A stretch of 64,000 bases of DNA from Bacteroidota bacterium (GTDB lineage: Bacteria > Bacteroidota > Bacteroidia > Chitinophagales > Chitinophagaceae): NCBI GenBank assembly GCA_016868895.1, contig VGFK01000006.1, positions 19,021 to 83,020 on the forward strand, given 5' to 3'. This document shows positions 18,719 to 27,818 of this stretch, piece after piece. The position numbers and the translations under genes are program-made. Each line of letters starts with the position of its first letter. Position 1 is the first letter of the stretch. The notes below the pieces were generated by a model. That model was not told the DNA's origin and did not search any database. It saw only the letters and a list, made by a program, of their open reading frames with translations.

Positions 18719-20008
18719 ATGTATCCTAATCTCTATTTTTTTCTAAAAGAAACCCTAGGCATTCAACCCTGGGGTTTTACGCAATACATCAATTCGTTTG
18801 GTTTTATCGTAGCCATTGCGTTTGTGGTGGCCGCTTTCCTCTTGCGTGCAGAACTCAAACGAAAAGAGCAAATGGGACTCTTACTTCCTATGGAGGAACG
18901 CATCATCGTGGGTAAACCCGCGACTTTTTCCGAATTAGCGGTTAATTTTCTTTTTGGTGGAGCAGTCGGGTATAAACTGATTGGAATTTTTTTCAATGAT
19001 CAGCAAGTCAATCCTCAAGCCTATATTTTCTCCGGAGAAGGTTCTATTCTGGGTGGAGTGTTGCTGGGAGGATTGTTTGCAGGGTTGCGCTACTTTGAAA
19101 AGAAAAAACAGGCATTAGCCAAGCCTAAAGAACAAACGATGATGGTTTGGCCGCATGAACGGGTAGGAGACATTACCGTATATGCCGCACTATCCGGATT
19201 CATCGGTGCTAAAGTGTTTGATAATCTTGAAAATTGGGATAGGTTCATACAAGACCCTATTGGAAACCTACTTTCTCCCAGCGGATTAACCTTTTACGGC
19301 GGTTTAATCGTTGCTTCCATCACAGTCATTTTGTTTGCCAGAGGAAAAAAAATCGGAATTCGACACCTAATCGATGCTGCTGCTCCTGCCTTAATGATTG
19401 CATATGCCATTGGTCGACTAGGATGCCATGTTTCCGGAGATGGGGATTGGGGAATTTTTAACTCGGCCTATAAGGTCAACGACCAAAATAAAATTGTAGA
19501 AGCCGCAGAATGGGAATATCATCAGACGTTGATGGACAATCAAGCGTTTACCCGCCAACTCATCCAGGAATACGGACATCTGGACAGCATTCCTCACGCG
19601 TCATTTAAAGGAGTATCATTTCTTCCCAATTGGTTCTGGGCCTACAACTATCCACACAACGTAAATGAAGTCGGCACCCCAATCAGCGGATGCGAGGGGC
19701 CCTACTGCTTCCAGCTAACCCCGCCTGTCTTTCCCACCACGCTCTATGAAATCATAGCCTGTTCATTTCTTTTCCTGCTGTTGTGGATGGTTCGAAAGAA
19801 AATCATTTGGCCCGGTGCTTTATTTGGAGGCTATCTTGTCCTCAACGGACTGGAGCGCTTCCTGATTGAAAAAATCAGAGTGAATACAACCTATGATATG
19901 TGGGGATTTCATCCAACTCAGGCAGAGCTGATTTCTTGCTGTATGATGATTGCCGGTATCTACCTTTTTTACAATTCACGCAAAAGATCCTTTTCCACTT
20001 CAAAATAA
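18719..20008 (+). CDS. lgt: Prolipoprotein diacylglyceryl transferase (Bacteroidota type)
   Basis: The 429-residue inner-membrane enzyme transfers diacylglycerol to the lipobox Cys of prolipoproteins, the first step of lipoprotein maturation; several lipoproteins in this window would be substrates. It has about seven membrane helices and the Lgt core AIGRLGCHVSGDGDWGIFN, with a Gly-rich GLTFYGGLIVAS helix before it and GLERFLIEKIRVN with HPTQ-type end. It is much longer than E. coli Lgt (291) because of an insert around residues 240-320, which is usual for Bacteroidota homologues. It sits between the bacilliredoxin gene and yajQ. Confidence 0.88.
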   Translation: MYPNLYFFLKETLGIQPWGFTQYINSFGFIVAIAFVVAAFLLRAELKRKEQMGLLLPMEERIIVGKPATFSELAVNFLFGGAVGYKLIGIFFNDQQVNPQAYIFSGEGSILGGVLLGGLFAGLRYFEKKKQALAKPKEQTMMVWPHERVGDITVYAALSGFIGAKVFDNLENWDRFIQDPIGNLLSPSGLTFYGGLIVASITVILFARGKKIGIRHLIDAAAPALMIAYAIGRLGCHVSGDGDWGIFNSAYKVNDQNKIVEAAEWEYHQTLMDNQAFTRQLIQEYGHLDSIPHASFKGVSFLPNWFWAYNYPHNVNEVGTPISGCEGPYCFQLTPPVFPTTLYEIIACSFLFLLLWMVRKKIIWPGALFGGYLVLNGLERFLIEKIRVNTTYDMWGFHPTQAELISCCMMIAGIYLFYNSRKRSFSTSK

Positions 20009-20014
20009 CTATAC

Positions 20015-20506
20015 ATGCCTTCATTTGATATCAGCAGCAAAGTAGATGCACAAGCACTGGATAATGCAGTAAATGTGACCAAAAAAGAAATTACGAACCG
20101 GTTTGATTTCAAGGACACGCCCGTCGCAATCGAACTGAACCGTAAAGACATGCTTATCCAGTTGGAAGCGGCAGACGATATGAAGATGCGTCAGTTGGTG
20201 GAAGTGCTGGTTAATCGGGCCAATAAACAAGGGATCTCACCCCATGCATTTGACGTATCCAAAAAAGCCTATCCCAGCGGAAAAACAGTAAAACAGGAAG
20301 TCGGGGTGAAAAATGGCATAAAACAGGAAGATGCCAAAAAGATAACCAAGCTTATAAAAGAGTCCGGTTTGAAGGTTCAAGCCCAAATCATGGACGATAT
20401 GGTTCGGGTAAATGGGAAGAAAATCGATGATTTACAGGCAGTTATACAGCTTTGTCGCTCAGCAGAACTCGAATTGCCTCTTCAGTTTGAGAACATGAGA
20501 AGTTGA
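20015..20506 (+). CDS. yajQ: YajQ-family nucleotide-binding protein
   Basis: The 163-residue cytoplasmic protein matches YajQ (UPF0234/DUF520) along its length: MPSFDISSKVDAQALDNAVNVTKKEITNRFDFKD, then KQEDAKKITKLIKESGLKVQAQIMDDMVRVNGKKIDDLQAVI. Proteins of this family fold as two RRM-like domains; some bind cyclic di-GMP or nucleotides. The actual ligand here is unknown. It is the last gene of the bacilliredoxin-lgt-yajQ run, and the L31 promoter starts only 9 bases after its stop. Confidence 0.95.
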   Translation: MPSFDISSKVDAQALDNAVNVTKKEITNRFDFKDTPVAIELNRKDMLIQLEAADDMKMRQLVEVLVNRANKQGISPHAFDVSKKAYPSGKTVKQEVGVKNGIKQEDAKKITKLIKESGLKVQAQIMDDMVRVNGKKIDDLQAVIQLCRSAELELPLQFENMRS

Positions 20507-20515
20507 CACCTGCTC

Positions 20516-20545
20516 TTGCTTTTCAACTCAAAACCACTACCTTTG
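20516..20545 (+). promoter_or_regulatory. Promoter of rpmE2 (TTG-N19-TACCTTTG)
   Basis: TTG (20516-20518) and TACCTTTG (20538-20545) with a 19-base spacer make one of the best matches in the window to the Bacteroidota consensus. The predicted transcript has a leader of roughly 43 bases before the L31 ATG. Confidence 0.7.
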
Positions 20546-20556
20546 CACCCCAAACA

Positions 20557-20574
20557 GCATGGCAAAATCCATGC
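20557..20574 (+). promoter_or_regulatory. Leader hairpin upstream of L31
   Basis: GCATGG-CAAAAT-CCATGC is a perfect six-base stem in the short L31 leader, 18 bases before the start codon. L31 leaders in other phyla are protein-binding autoregulators, so this is a candidate regulatory hairpin; it has no T-tract and is not a terminator. Confidence 0.4.
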
Positions 20575-20592
20575 AACCTAAAATTCAGAAAC

Positions 20593-20841
20593 ATGAAACA
20601 AGGTATCCATCCAGAAGATTACAGATTCGTGATCTTTAAAGACATGAGTAACGGAACTTCGTTCCTGACACGCTCAACTGCACCGTCCAAGGAAACTTCA
20701 AAATGGGAAGACGGAAATGAATATCCGGTCATCAAGCTTGAGATCTCCAATACGTCTCATCCTTTCTTTACTGGACAAAACATTTTGGTAGACACCGCGG
20801 GAAGAATCGACAAGTTCAAAAAGAAATACGCAAAGAAATAA
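20593..20841 (+). CDS. rpmE2: 50S ribosomal protein L31 type B
   Basis: From the ATG at 20593 the product is 82 residues: MKQGIHPEDYRFVIFKDMSNGTSFLTRST through the FFTGQNILVDTAGRIDKFKKKYAKK end that marks bL31. It lacks the CxxC zinc ligands of type A, so it is the zinc-independent type B paralogue. The ORF track begins 30 codons earlier, inside the promoter and leader, which I reject. It has its own promoter, a leader hairpin and a strong terminator, so it is a self-contained unit. Confidence 0.96.
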   Translation: MKQGIHPEDYRFVIFKDMSNGTSFLTRSTAPSKETSKWEDGNEYPVIKLEISNTSHPFFTGQNILVDTAGRIDKFKKKYAKK

Positions 20842-20847
20842 CCAAAG

Positions 20848-20869
20848 CCCTCCGTTCAGGAGGGTTTTT
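20848..20869 (+). terminator. Rho-independent terminator after rpmE2
   Basis: CCCTCC-GTTCA-GGAGGG followed by TTTTT, 7 bases after the L31 stop. It ends just before the next gene's start. Confidence 0.92.
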
Positions 20870-20878
20870 CATTTGAGC

Positions 20879-21934
20879 ATGAAAGCCATCTATTTAGATC
20901 AAGAAGGTTCGCACCGGCAATTTCTTCCACTCACCCTGACCCGATCTTATTTAGATCTCCGTGTGGGTATCTTATTGGTGCACGAAAAATGGACACAATT
21001 AGCTAAAAATCAGTCAGTTGAATTATCTATTGCATTAAATGCTTCAGATGATGCAATCACAATACCGGCTTGCAAGATCCCAAAACCTGGTCTTGATTTG
21101 GTTGAGTTCTTAAAGACCGGAACAGGGCAGGACGATTTTTTCTATACCCTTGATTCGGTTTGGGAGCTCTTGCGTGTGTTGCCTCAACTGATTCTGGATG
21201 ATTGCACGTTGTTGGGTGGCCACACCGCTGTAACGTCCGTCACCAACGGGGTTCAGCAGTGGGGTAGTCATCCTTTTTTCAAAGATCCATTGGCGAGTGT
21301 GGAACCTTGTTTTATCCATACAGAAGATGGACCTGTTTTTATTGATGCAGGTGCCCGCATCATGGCCGGATCAATGCTGAGGGGACCCCTCTATATCGGG
21401 AAAAACAGCACAGTAAAAATGGGTACTGCACTCTATAGCGGAACGGTCATTGGAGATAATTGTATTGTGGGAGGTGAGATTAAAAATACCATCATCCATA
21501 ATAACTCGAATAAGTCGCATCACGGATACCTCGGTGATAGCTATATTGGCGAATGGTGCAATTTGGGGGCCGGTACCTCCTGTTCCAATCTCAAAAATAC
21601 AGCCGGAACAATAGGAGTGTGGAACATGGGTAAACGCGCTTTTGAAAAAGCGGGTGATAAAATGGGCATCATCATGGGTGATCATGTTCGAACGGCCGTA
21701 AATACTCAATTCAACAGTGGGACTGTCATTGGATCGTTTTCCAATATTTTCAATACGGGATTTTTATCTTTAAAGTATTACCCGCCATTCAGCTGGGGAG
21801 GTGAGGCCAGTGCCCCCTACCAGATCAGTAAGCTGTTGGTGGATGTAGAACGGTGGATGAAAATGAAAAATCAACATCCCGACACCCGTTACATGGAGCA
21901 TATCAAAGAACTCTATAAACAGTACACAGCATGA
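20879..21934 (+). CDS. Bacteroidetes-type GlmU family sugar nucleotidyltransferase/acyltransferase
   Basis: The product (about 351 residues from ATG 20879; the TTG at 20873 is rejected) matches the alternative GlmU family of Bacteroidota, thought to make UDP-N-acetylglucosamine. The N-terminal part (about 1-120) is a reduced nucleotidyltransferase-like domain beginning YLDQEGSHRQFLPLTLTR. The C-terminal part (about 150-330) is a left-handed beta-helix with hexapeptide repeats (AGSMLRGPLYIGKNSTVKMGTALYSGTVIGDNCIVGGEIKN, GDSYIGEWCNLGAGTSCSNLKN). Biochemical role is inferred from family only. The gene begins right behind the L31 terminator with no clear promoter, and tpiA overlaps its stop by 4 bases. 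Confidence 0.85.
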   Translation: MKAIYLDQEGSHRQFLPLTLTRSYLDLRVGILLVHEKWTQLAKNQSVELSIALNASDDAITIPACKIPKPGLDLVEFLKTGTGQDDFFYTLDSVWELLRVLPQLILDDCTLLGGHTAVTSVTNGVQQWGSHPFFKDPLASVEPCFIHTEDGPVFIDAGARIMAGSMLRGPLYIGKNSTVKMGTALYSGTVIGDNCIVGGEIKNTIIHNNSNKSHHGYLGDSYIGEWCNLGAGTSCSNLKNTAGTIGVWNMGKRAFEKAGDKMGIIMGDHVRTAVNTQFNSGTVIGSFSNIFNTGFLSLKYYPPFSWGGEASAPYQISKLLVDVERWMKMKNQHPDTRYMEHIKELYKQYTA

Positions 21935-22692
21935 GAAAGCAAATTGCCGCAGCAAACTGGAAAATGAATAAAACATTTCGAGAAGGCCAGTCCCTGCTGC
22001 GTGAGCTAGAAACCGGAATGCCTCAACTGACCTCCAATCAGTCAGTTGTAGTGGCCTTGCCGTTCCCATATTTGGGAATGCTTAAGCTGGAAATTCATTC
22101 CAAAAGCATCCAAATTGCAGCTCAAAACTGTCACCATGCCCGTGAAGGTGCCTTCACCGGAGAAGTTTCAGTTGTCATGCTCAAAAGCATTGATGTCCCG
22201 TATTGCATCATCGGTCACAGCGAGCGCAGAGAGTACTTCCACGAAACAAATGCCCAATTGGCCGATAAAATCAATCATTGCTTAGCAGCAGATATCACTC
22301 CCATTTTTTGCTGTGGTGAGCCACTTGCAGTCCGGGAAGCCAACAATCAAAATACATTTGTCGAAGCCCAACTCAACGAATCTTTATTCCACCTGGATGA
22401 AGCGGCCATGCAAAAAATTGTCATCGCCTATGAGCCCATTTGGGCCATTGGGACCGGCAAAACAGCTTCCTCGGATCAAGCTCAGGAAATGCATGCGCAT
22501 ATACGTGGGGTGTTGCAAAAACAATTTGGTTCTACCGTTGCATCCAGTATATCCATCCTTTACGGCGGAAGTGTTAAAGGATCAAATGCTGCAGAAATCT
22601 TTTCTCAACCGGATGTTGACGGTGGGCTGGTGGGAGGTGCTTCACTGATTGCTGAAGAATTTCTCAAAATTGTTGCAGCACTGAAACAATAA
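21931..22692 (+). CDS. tpiA: Triosephosphate isomerase
   Basis: The 253-residue TIM-barrel enzyme interconverts dihydroxyacetone phosphate and glyceraldehyde 3-phosphate. All signature sites are present: AANWKMNKT with the substrate Lys, IIGHSERRE with the catalytic His, AYEPIWAIGTGKTAS with the catalytic Glu and flexible loop 6, and LYGGSVKGSNA phosphate-binding. It is coupled to the GlmU-like gene by an ATGA overlap and abuts the convergent acyl-CoA-binding protein gene with no gap. Confidence 0.98.
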   Translation: MRKQIAAANWKMNKTFREGQSLLRELETGMPQLTSNQSVVVALPFPYLGMLKLEIHSKSIQIAAQNCHHAREGAFTGEVSVVMLKSIDVPYCIIGHSERREYFHETNAQLADKINHCLAADITPIFCCGEPLAVREANNQNTFVEAQLNESLFHLDEAAMQKIVIAYEPIWAIGTGKTASSDQAQEMHAHIRGVLQKQFGSTVASSISILYGGSVKGSNAAEIFSQPDVDGGLVGGASLIAEEFLKIVAALKQ

Positions 22693-22944
22693 TCAGGATT
22701 TTAATTTGCCCACTAGGTCGATGTAGGCTTGCATCGCTTCCTCGGTTGTTTTACCCCTCAAGGCTGCCCAGGCCTCGTGCTTTGCCTTGTTAACAAAATC
22801 AAATGGATTTTCAGGCGGCTCTTTGGTATTGTCTCCCTCGGTAGCTTGTTTGTACAAGGAATACAATTGCAACAATGTCTCATTACTGGGTCGATCGGTC
22901 AGCGACTCCGCATCTTTTTTTGCTTGCTCAAATTGTTCTTTCAT
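22693..22944 (-). CDS. Acyl-CoA-binding protein
   Basis: From the ATG at 22944 the product is 83 residues, the usual ACBP length, in a four-helix fold. Diagnostic sequence is LQLYSLYKQATEGD (helix 2) and PFDFVNKAKHEAWAALRGKTTEEAMQAYIDLV, which carries the Tyr, Lys and Trp residues used to hold the acyl-CoA. Such proteins buffer long-chain acyl-CoA in the cytoplasm. The track's longer start at 23058 overlaps lepA and is rejected. Its stop touches the tpiA stop, and its 5' side is divergent from lepA. Confidence 0.93.
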   Translation of the reverse strand: MKEQFEQAKKDAESLTDRPSNETLLQLYSLYKQATEGDNTKEPPENPFDFVNKAKHEAWAALRGKTTEEAMQAYIDLVGKLKS

Positions 22945-22974
22945 AAGAGGTATTCTAATGACGAAAATAAGGGT

Positions 22975-23003
22975 TTTGCAGCCATTGAAAATGATTAACT
23001 TTG
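22975..23003 (+). promoter_or_regulatory. Promoter of lepA (TTTG-N17-TAACTTTG)
   Basis: TTTG (22975-22978) and TAACTTTG (22996-23003) are separated by 17 bases. The -7 box ends 10 bases before the lepA ATG, so the predicted leader is only about five bases. Confidence 0.6.
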
Positions 23004-23013
23004 CGCATCCCAC

Positions 23014-24804
23014 ATGAAACACATTAGGAATTTTTGCATAATCGCACACATCGATCACGGTAAATCAACATTGGCAGATCGACTGTTGCAAACAACCAAT
23101 ACCATCAGTGAGCGTGAGATGATGGATCAGGTATTGGACGATATGGATCTTGAGCGCGAAAAAGGAATCACCATCAAGAGCCATGCGATTCAAATCAACT
23201 ATTCGCACAAAGACGGACAACACTATGTGCTCAACCTTATCGATACCCCAGGTCATGTGGATTTCAGCTATGAGGTAAGCCGAGCTTTGGCAGCGTGTGA
23301 AGGCGCTTTGCTCTTGGTGGATGCTGCACAAGGGATTCAAGCACAAACCATATCCAATCTTTATCTGGCATTGGAAAATGACCTGGAAATCATCCCTGTC
23401 ATCAACAAAATCGACATGGATGGAGCCATGATTGAAGAAGTAAAAGATCAAATCATTGACCTCATCGGGTGCAAACCGGAAGAAATCCTGCTGGCCAGCG
23501 GTCGCACTGGACTGGGAGTCCCCGAAATCCTGGAGGCCATTGTTCAACGCATCCCTCCTCCCCAAGGTGACCCCGAAGCACCTCTTCAAGCACTGGTTTT
23601 CGATAGCGTTTTTAATTCATTCAGGGGAATCATTGTCTATTACCGCATCATGAATGGAACCCTTAGAAAAGGGGATAAAATCAAATTTGTTTCTACCGAC
23701 ATTGAATATGGCGCCGACGAAGTAGGCATCCTTAAATTGAACATGCAGGAACAAAAACAGGTGGGCTGCGGAGATGTAGGCTATTTGATCACGGGCATCA
23801 AAAATGCCAAAGAAGTAAAAGTCGGAGACACCATCATCCACGCACAATTTCCGGTGGAAGGCATTAAGGGCTTCGAAGATGTGAAACCCATGGTATTTGC
23901 AGGAATTTTTCCTGTGATCACCGATGATTTTGAAGAGCTGAGGGATTGCATGGATAAATTACAACTCAACGATGCATCCTTAACCTTTGAATTGGAAACC
24001 TCTCAAGCCCTGGGCTTTGGGTTTCGGTGCGGATTTTTGGGACTCTTGCACATGGAAATTATCCAAGAACGATTGGAACGGGAATTCAATCAAACCGTCA
24101 TTACCACAGTCCCGAACGTGAGTTTCGTGGCCTATGATACCAAAGGAACCCGCATACAGGTGAACAATCCAACCGAAATGCCGGATCCTACCGCTATGGA
24201 ACGCATCGAGGAACCCTTTATTCGGGCACAGATCATCACCAAACCGGAATACATCGGCAACATCATGACCCTCTGCCTTGGAAAGCGGGGAATCCTGATA
24301 AACCAATCCTATCTCACACAAACCCGCGTAGAACTCATTTTTGAGATGCCGCTGACCGAAATCGTATTCGATTTTTACGATAAACTCAAAAGCCAAACAC
24401 GCGGATATGCCTCGTTTGATTATCATCCCATCGGATACCGCGATAGCGATATTGTGAAAATGGACATCTTGCTGAACAGTGAAAAAGTGGATGCTTTGTC
24501 GGCACTGATCCATAGAAGCCGGGCACAGGACTTCGGTCGCAAACTGTGCGAAAAGCTAAAAGAACTGTTGCCCCGTCAACAATTCCAGATCGCCATACAG
24601 GCTGCAATTGGAGCAAAAATCGTTGCACGCGAAAATATCTCTGCCCTTAGAAAAGACGTAACGGCCAAATGTTATGGAGGCGACATCAGCAGAAAGCGGA
24701 AGTTGCTGGAAAAACAAAAAGAGGGTAAAAAGCGGATGCGTCAAATCGGAAGTGTGGAAGTCCCCCAGGAAGCATTTCTTGCAGTCTTGAAATTGGATGA
24801 TTAG
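23014..24804 (+). CDS. lepA: Elongation factor 4 (LepA)
   Basis: The 596-residue GTPase is translation factor EF4, which acts on stalled or unbalanced ribosomes. G motifs are [14 protein letters not shown] (G1), GITIKSHAI (G2), DTPGHVDF (G3) and NKIDMDGA (G4). Domains II-III and the LepA-specific C-terminal domain follow ([38 protein letters not shown], the conserved end). Length matches the family. Its stop overlaps the convergent secreted-protein gene by 4 bases, with no terminator between them. Confidence 0.98.
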   Translation: MKHIRNFCIIAHIDHGKSTLADRLLQTTNTISEREMMDQVLDDMDLEREKGITIKSHAIQINYSHKDGQHYVLNLIDTPGHVDFSYEVSRALAACEGALLLVDAAQGIQAQTISNLYLALENDLEIIPVINKIDMDGAMIEEVKDQIIDLIGCKPEEILLASGRTGLGVPEILEAIVQRIPPPQGDPEAPLQALVFDSVFNSFRGIIVYYRIMNGTLRKGDKIKFVSTDIEYGADEVGILKLNMQEQKQVGCGDVGYLITGIKNAKEVKVGDTIIHAQFPVEGIKGFEDVKPMVFAGIFPVITDDFEELRDCMDKLQLNDASLTFELETSQALGFGFRCGFLGLLHMEIIQERLEREFNQTVITTVPNVSFVAYDTKGTRIQVNNPTEMPDPTAMERIEEPFIRAQIITKPEYIGNIMTLCLGKRGILINQSYLTQTRVELIFEMPLTEIVFDFYDKLKSQTRGYASFDYHPIGYRDSDIVKMDILLNSEKVDALSALIHRSRAQDFGRKLCEKLKELLPRQQFQIAIQAAIGAKIVARENISALRKDVTAKCYGGDISRKRKLLEKQKEGKKRMRQIGSVEVPQEAFLAVLKLDD

Positions 24805-25721
24805 CCCCCGGATTTCTTTGTAGGAAGCTTTTTTTCCATCATGGGCTTTTCAACCGGAGCCTTTCCGTCTTCAAGTTTTTGGTCGAATACCTTTGATACA
24901 TGCATCCATTTGCCATTTACCCAACGAAATCCTTCATAATCTCCATCGGGTATATAGGTGTATTTTTTTGTAGGTTCATTTGTTTCTGAAATGAGGTGAT
25001 CGTAAATGATCATGTCAAGATCAGCGTCATACAGAATACGTCCATTACCATTTTTCTTGTATTCAATCCAAAAACGGGATCGATCGGACTGAGCTGCACT
25101 ATCGTTTCTGAAACTAAAAAATGAACCGCCAAATACAGGTTTTCCATTTTCAAACGATAGCACTTCTATGATTTTGCGGGTGCTGCGGATCGAATATTCA
25201 TCGTATCCCAGCAGGGTATACACTTGTTTACCATTGAATGTTTTCTGAACCACTCCATAATAAATAGCGCCGATCCACCATTCGTTATTGGTGACAGTGT
25301 CCTGTTGATTTTCAATGACAATGCTGCGGTCGATCAGCGGAAATAACCGTAAACTGCCATCTGAAGTCCGCAATTGAATGGCGCCATGACGACGGTGTGT
25401 GTCTTCGTCTCGACTCACTTGCCAGGTGAAGATCCTAAAACTACTGTCCGGTGCATACAAACGCGAAATCGTAGACAGTGACTCAAACGGATGGTAAAAC
25501 GAATTCCGCGTTCGCAAAGCTCTTACCAGCATTCGGGTAAACGCGCTATCGCTTCTGAATCGGGTGGCCACTTCCTCCGACTGTATCATCCGGGTACCCA
25601 ATTCTAGAAGACTATCCTCCTTCTTTTTTAATGACTGCTGATCCTGAAACGTGATGGGCGACTGACCAAAATGTGTCAGGTAAGAAAATAGCAATACGAT
25701 GATTAGCGTCAGCGATTTCAT
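24801..25721 (-). CDS. Secreted protein of unknown function, possible separate translation from internal ATG
   Basis: If translation restarts at the internal ATG 25721, the product is 306 residues with a signal peptide ending near HFGQ. The mature part has no family I know. It contains beta-rich stretches ([86 protein letters not shown]) and a basic C-terminus ([13 protein letters not shown]). The signal peptide argues that this part is meant to be exported on its own. Its stop overlaps lepA by 4 bases. Confidence 0.55.
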   Translation of the reverse strand: MKSLTLIIVLLFSYLTHFGQSPITFQDQQSLKKKEDSLLELGTRMIQSEEVATRFRSDSAFTRMLVRALRTRNSFYHPFESLSTISRLYAPDSSFRIFTWQVSRDEDTHRRHGAIQLRTSDGSLRLFPLIDRSIVIENQQDTVTNNEWWIGAIYYGVVQKTFNGKQVYTLLGYDEYSIRSTRKIIEVLSFENGKPVFGGSFFSFRNDSAAQSDRSRFWIEYKKNGNGRILYDADLDMIIYDHLISETNEPTKKYTYIPDGDYEGFRWVNGKWMHVSKVFDQKLEDGKAPVEKPMMEKKLPTKKSGG

Positions 25722-26864
25722 GGATACTTGCTTAAATAACTTTAGGATCTGATCCGAAAAATGTTCCCAATTGTAGCGTTTCTTTTCCTCACGGATCTGT
25801 TGCTTGAAATCAATAGATCCTGATAATTCAAAAAACCGTTCAATCCCTTTTGCAATGGCCTCCGGGTCAGGAGACACTACCAGTCCCGTTTTTTCCGGTA
25901 TCACCGATTCCTTCAATCCCCCCACATCGGTTACGATCATGGGTGTTTCAAAATGCATGGCCAAAGGCGTTACCCCACTTTGGGTCGCAGACCGATAGGG
26001 TTGAACCAATACATCCGCAGCACTGAAATAAAGATTCACCTTGTCATCTGGAATAAATCCATCGGAAAAATGAACGCGGTCACCCATCCCATAGGAACGA
26101 ACCAGTGATCGGTATTTGTCACTGTCCTCATAGCATTCACCAGCCACCAACAAGTGCACATGATTTATTCGGAAAAAATCGTATTTCATGGCTTCAATCA
26201 ACCAATCCAACCCTTTGTATGCACGAATCAACCCAAAAAACAATACCACACGACTGGATGCTGGAATTCCCAATTGTGCTCTCGCTGCATCAGGTGATAG
26301 GACAGTTCCAAAATGATCAAAAACCGGATGAGGCTGAAGGACCACGGGTTGTGTGAAGCCTAATTGATCGATGCTCTTTTTAACGGCTTGACTCATCACC
26401 AAGTAGGCGTCTACTGCATCATTGAAATACCGGGTTAACATTCGATCTCCCAAACGGGGTTCATGAGGCTGAATGTTATCGGCTATACAAATGACTTTTG
26501 TAGCACTTCCCCGCTTTGCCATCTGCAGTATTGAACCCAACGCAGGAGCAAGAAAGGGAATCCAATACCGCACAATGATCAGATCAACCTGTTGTTTTCG
26601 AATATAGCGACCAGTGGTTATCCAAGAAATTGGATTGATCGAGTTAACCATTCGCTTTACCGATAAAGAATGGGGACATGATTCAGAGGCAAACTGGGTT
26701 TTACCAGGGAAAAAGATGTTGGGGTACTGAACCGTAAACGTAATCAACTCTACTGCATGTCCAGCACGATCCAAATCAATTGCCAACCGATCACTGAATG
26801 AAGCAATTCCTCCTCGATAGGGGTGGGATGGTCCGAGCAAAACAATTTTTAGTTTATCGGACAT
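24801..26864 (-). CDS. Family 4 glycosyltransferase fused in frame to a secreted protein of unknown function
   Basis: One uninterrupted 687-codon ORF. Residues 1-381 are a complete GT4-type glycosyltransferase ([19 protein letters not shown]-terminal loop; [21 protein letters not shown]; nucleotide-sugar region [32 protein letters not shown]), likely making envelope polysaccharide or glycolipid. The remaining 306 residues begin with what looks like a fresh signal peptide ([20 protein letters not shown]), odd in the middle of a cytoplasmic enzyme. Reading one base out of phase, the end of the glycosyltransferase would give the usual ATGA overlap, so this may be two coupled genes joined by an indel, or a sequence error. 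It is last in a pyrC-like/DUF4199/GT2/GT4 run. Confidence 0.82.
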   Translation of the reverse strand: MSDKLKIVLLGPSHPYRGGIASFSDRLAIDLDRAGHAVELITFTVQYPNIFFPGKTQFASESCPHSLSVKRMVNSINPISWITTGRYIRKQQVDLIIVRYWIPFLAPALGSILQMAKRGSATKVICIADNIQPHEPRLGDRMLTRYFNDAVDAYLVMSQAVKKSIDQLGFTQPVVLQPHPVFDHFGTVLSPDAARAQLGIPASSRVVLFFGLIRAYKGLDWLIEAMKYDFFRINHVHLLVAGECYEDSDKYRSLVRSYGMGDRVHFSDGFIPDDKVNLYFSAADVLVQPYRSATQSGVTPLAMHFETPMIVTDVGGLKESVIPEKTGLVVSPDPEAIAKGIERFFELSGSIDFKQQIREEKKRYNWEHFSDQILKLFKQVSMKSLTLIIVLLFSYLTHFGQSPITFQDQQSLKKKEDSLLELGTRMIQSEEVATRFRSDSAFTRMLVRALRTRNSFYHPFESLSTISRLYAPDSSFRIFTWQVSRDEDTHRRHGAIQLRTSDGSLRLFPLIDRSIVIENQQDTVTNNEWWIGAIYYGVVQKTFNGKQVYTLLGYDEYSIRSTRKIIEVLSFENGKPVFGGSFFSFRNDSAAQSDRSRFWIEYKKNGNGRILYDADLDMIIYDHLISETNEPTKKYTYIPDGDYEGFRWVNGKWMHVSKVFDQKLEDGKAPVEKPMMEKKLPTKKSGG

Positions 26865-26873
26865 TTTCTGAAA

Positions 26874-27818
26874 TTATGAAAAGCCGAGTTTGGAATCGAT
26901 GTTATAGCTGTTGCGGTCGCTTGCAGATCTGGATATCAGTTCAGCAACAAAACCTGCTAAAAATAATTGTGTTCCTATGATCATTACCGCCAACGCAATA
27001 TAAAAAAGAGGTCGGTTGGTCAACGCAAACGCAGGATCGAGCAATTTTGAACCAATCAAATAAAGACTGCTGAAGAATCCAAACAAAAAAGACAATGTTC
27101 CCAATAAACCGAAAAACTGCATCGGCTTTTTTCCAAATTTACCGATGAACATGATGGTTGTTAAATCTAGAAACCCATTTACAAAACGCTCCCAGCCAAA
27201 TTTGGAAACTCCATATTTTCTGGCACGGTGTTCTACTTCTTTTTCACCAATTCGTTTAAACCCAGCCCACTTGGCCAGCACAGGAATGTAGCGGTGCATT
27301 TCTCCATAGACTTCAATGTTCTTGATTACATCCCGACTATACGCTTTCAAACCACAATTGAAATCATTTAATTGAATGCCTGACATTTTGCGGGTCACGG
27401 CGTTGAAAAGTTTTGAAGGAAGATTTTTGGTCAAGACATTATCATACCGTTTCTTTTTCCATCCACTGACCAAATCAAATCGCTCATGGATAATCATGTG
27501 ATGGAGTGAAGGGATTTCATCCGGACTGTCCTGCAGGTCTGCATCCATTGTAATCACTACATTGCCTGCGGCATGACGAAATCCTTCGTTAAGAGCTGCT
27601 GATTTCCCATAGTTACGCTTGAACCGAATGCCCTTGAACCGGGAATACTGAGCATGTATGGTTTGGATAGTCGACCAGGAATCATCGGTGCTCCCGTCAT
27701 CAATTAAAATCACTTCAAACGAATACCCGTTGGCATCCATGACCTTCTGGATCCATGAACACAATTCAGGAAGGGATGCTGATTCGTCTTTTAGAGGTAT
27801 GATTACGCTGATATCCAT
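26874..27818 (-). CDS. Family 2 glycosyltransferase, dolichyl-phosphate-mannose-synthase-like
   Basis: The product (about 314 residues from ATG 27818) has a GT-A catalytic domain (about 1-225) with VIIPLKDESASLPEL, LIDDGSTDDSW, the DADLQDSP metal-binding motif and NDFNCGLKAYSRDV, followed by two C-terminal membrane helices (PMQFFGLLGTLSFLFGFFSSLYLIG; FYIALAVMIIGTQLFLAGFVAEL). This is the architecture of bacterial polyprenyl-phosphate sugar transferases (DPM1/ArnC-like). The sugar is unknown. The ATG overlaps the stop of the DUF4199 gene by one base (TGATG), so I prefer it to the TTG at 27821. Confidence 0.92.
   Translation of the reverse strand: MDISVIIPLKDESASLPELCSWIQKVMDANGYSFEVILIDDGSTDDSWSTIQTIHAQYSRFKGIRFKRNYGKSAALNEGFRHAAGNVVITMDADLQDSPDEIPSLHHMIIHERFDLVSGWKKKRYDNVLTKNLPSKLFNAVTRKMSGIQLNDFNCGLKAYSRDVIKNIEVYGEMHRYIPVLAKWAGFKRIGEKEVEHRARKYGVSKFGWERFVNGFLDLTTIMFIGKFGKKPMQFFGLLGTLSFLFGFFSSLYLIGSKLLDPAFALTNRPLFYIALAVMIIGTQLFLAGFVAELISRSASDRNSYNIDSKLGFS

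Noticed and set aside
20503-20592. N-terminal extension of L31 in the track
   Set aside because: It covers the promoter and leader hairpin, and L31 type B normally begins MKQGIHP, as at 20593.
22945-23058. N-terminal extension of the acyl-CoA-binding protein in the track
   Set aside because: It overlaps the lepA start and promoter on the other strand; the ATG at 22944 gives the standard ACBP length.
23065-23589. Minus-strand ORF inside lepA
   Set aside because: Shadow of a conserved GTPase; no motifs or operon context.
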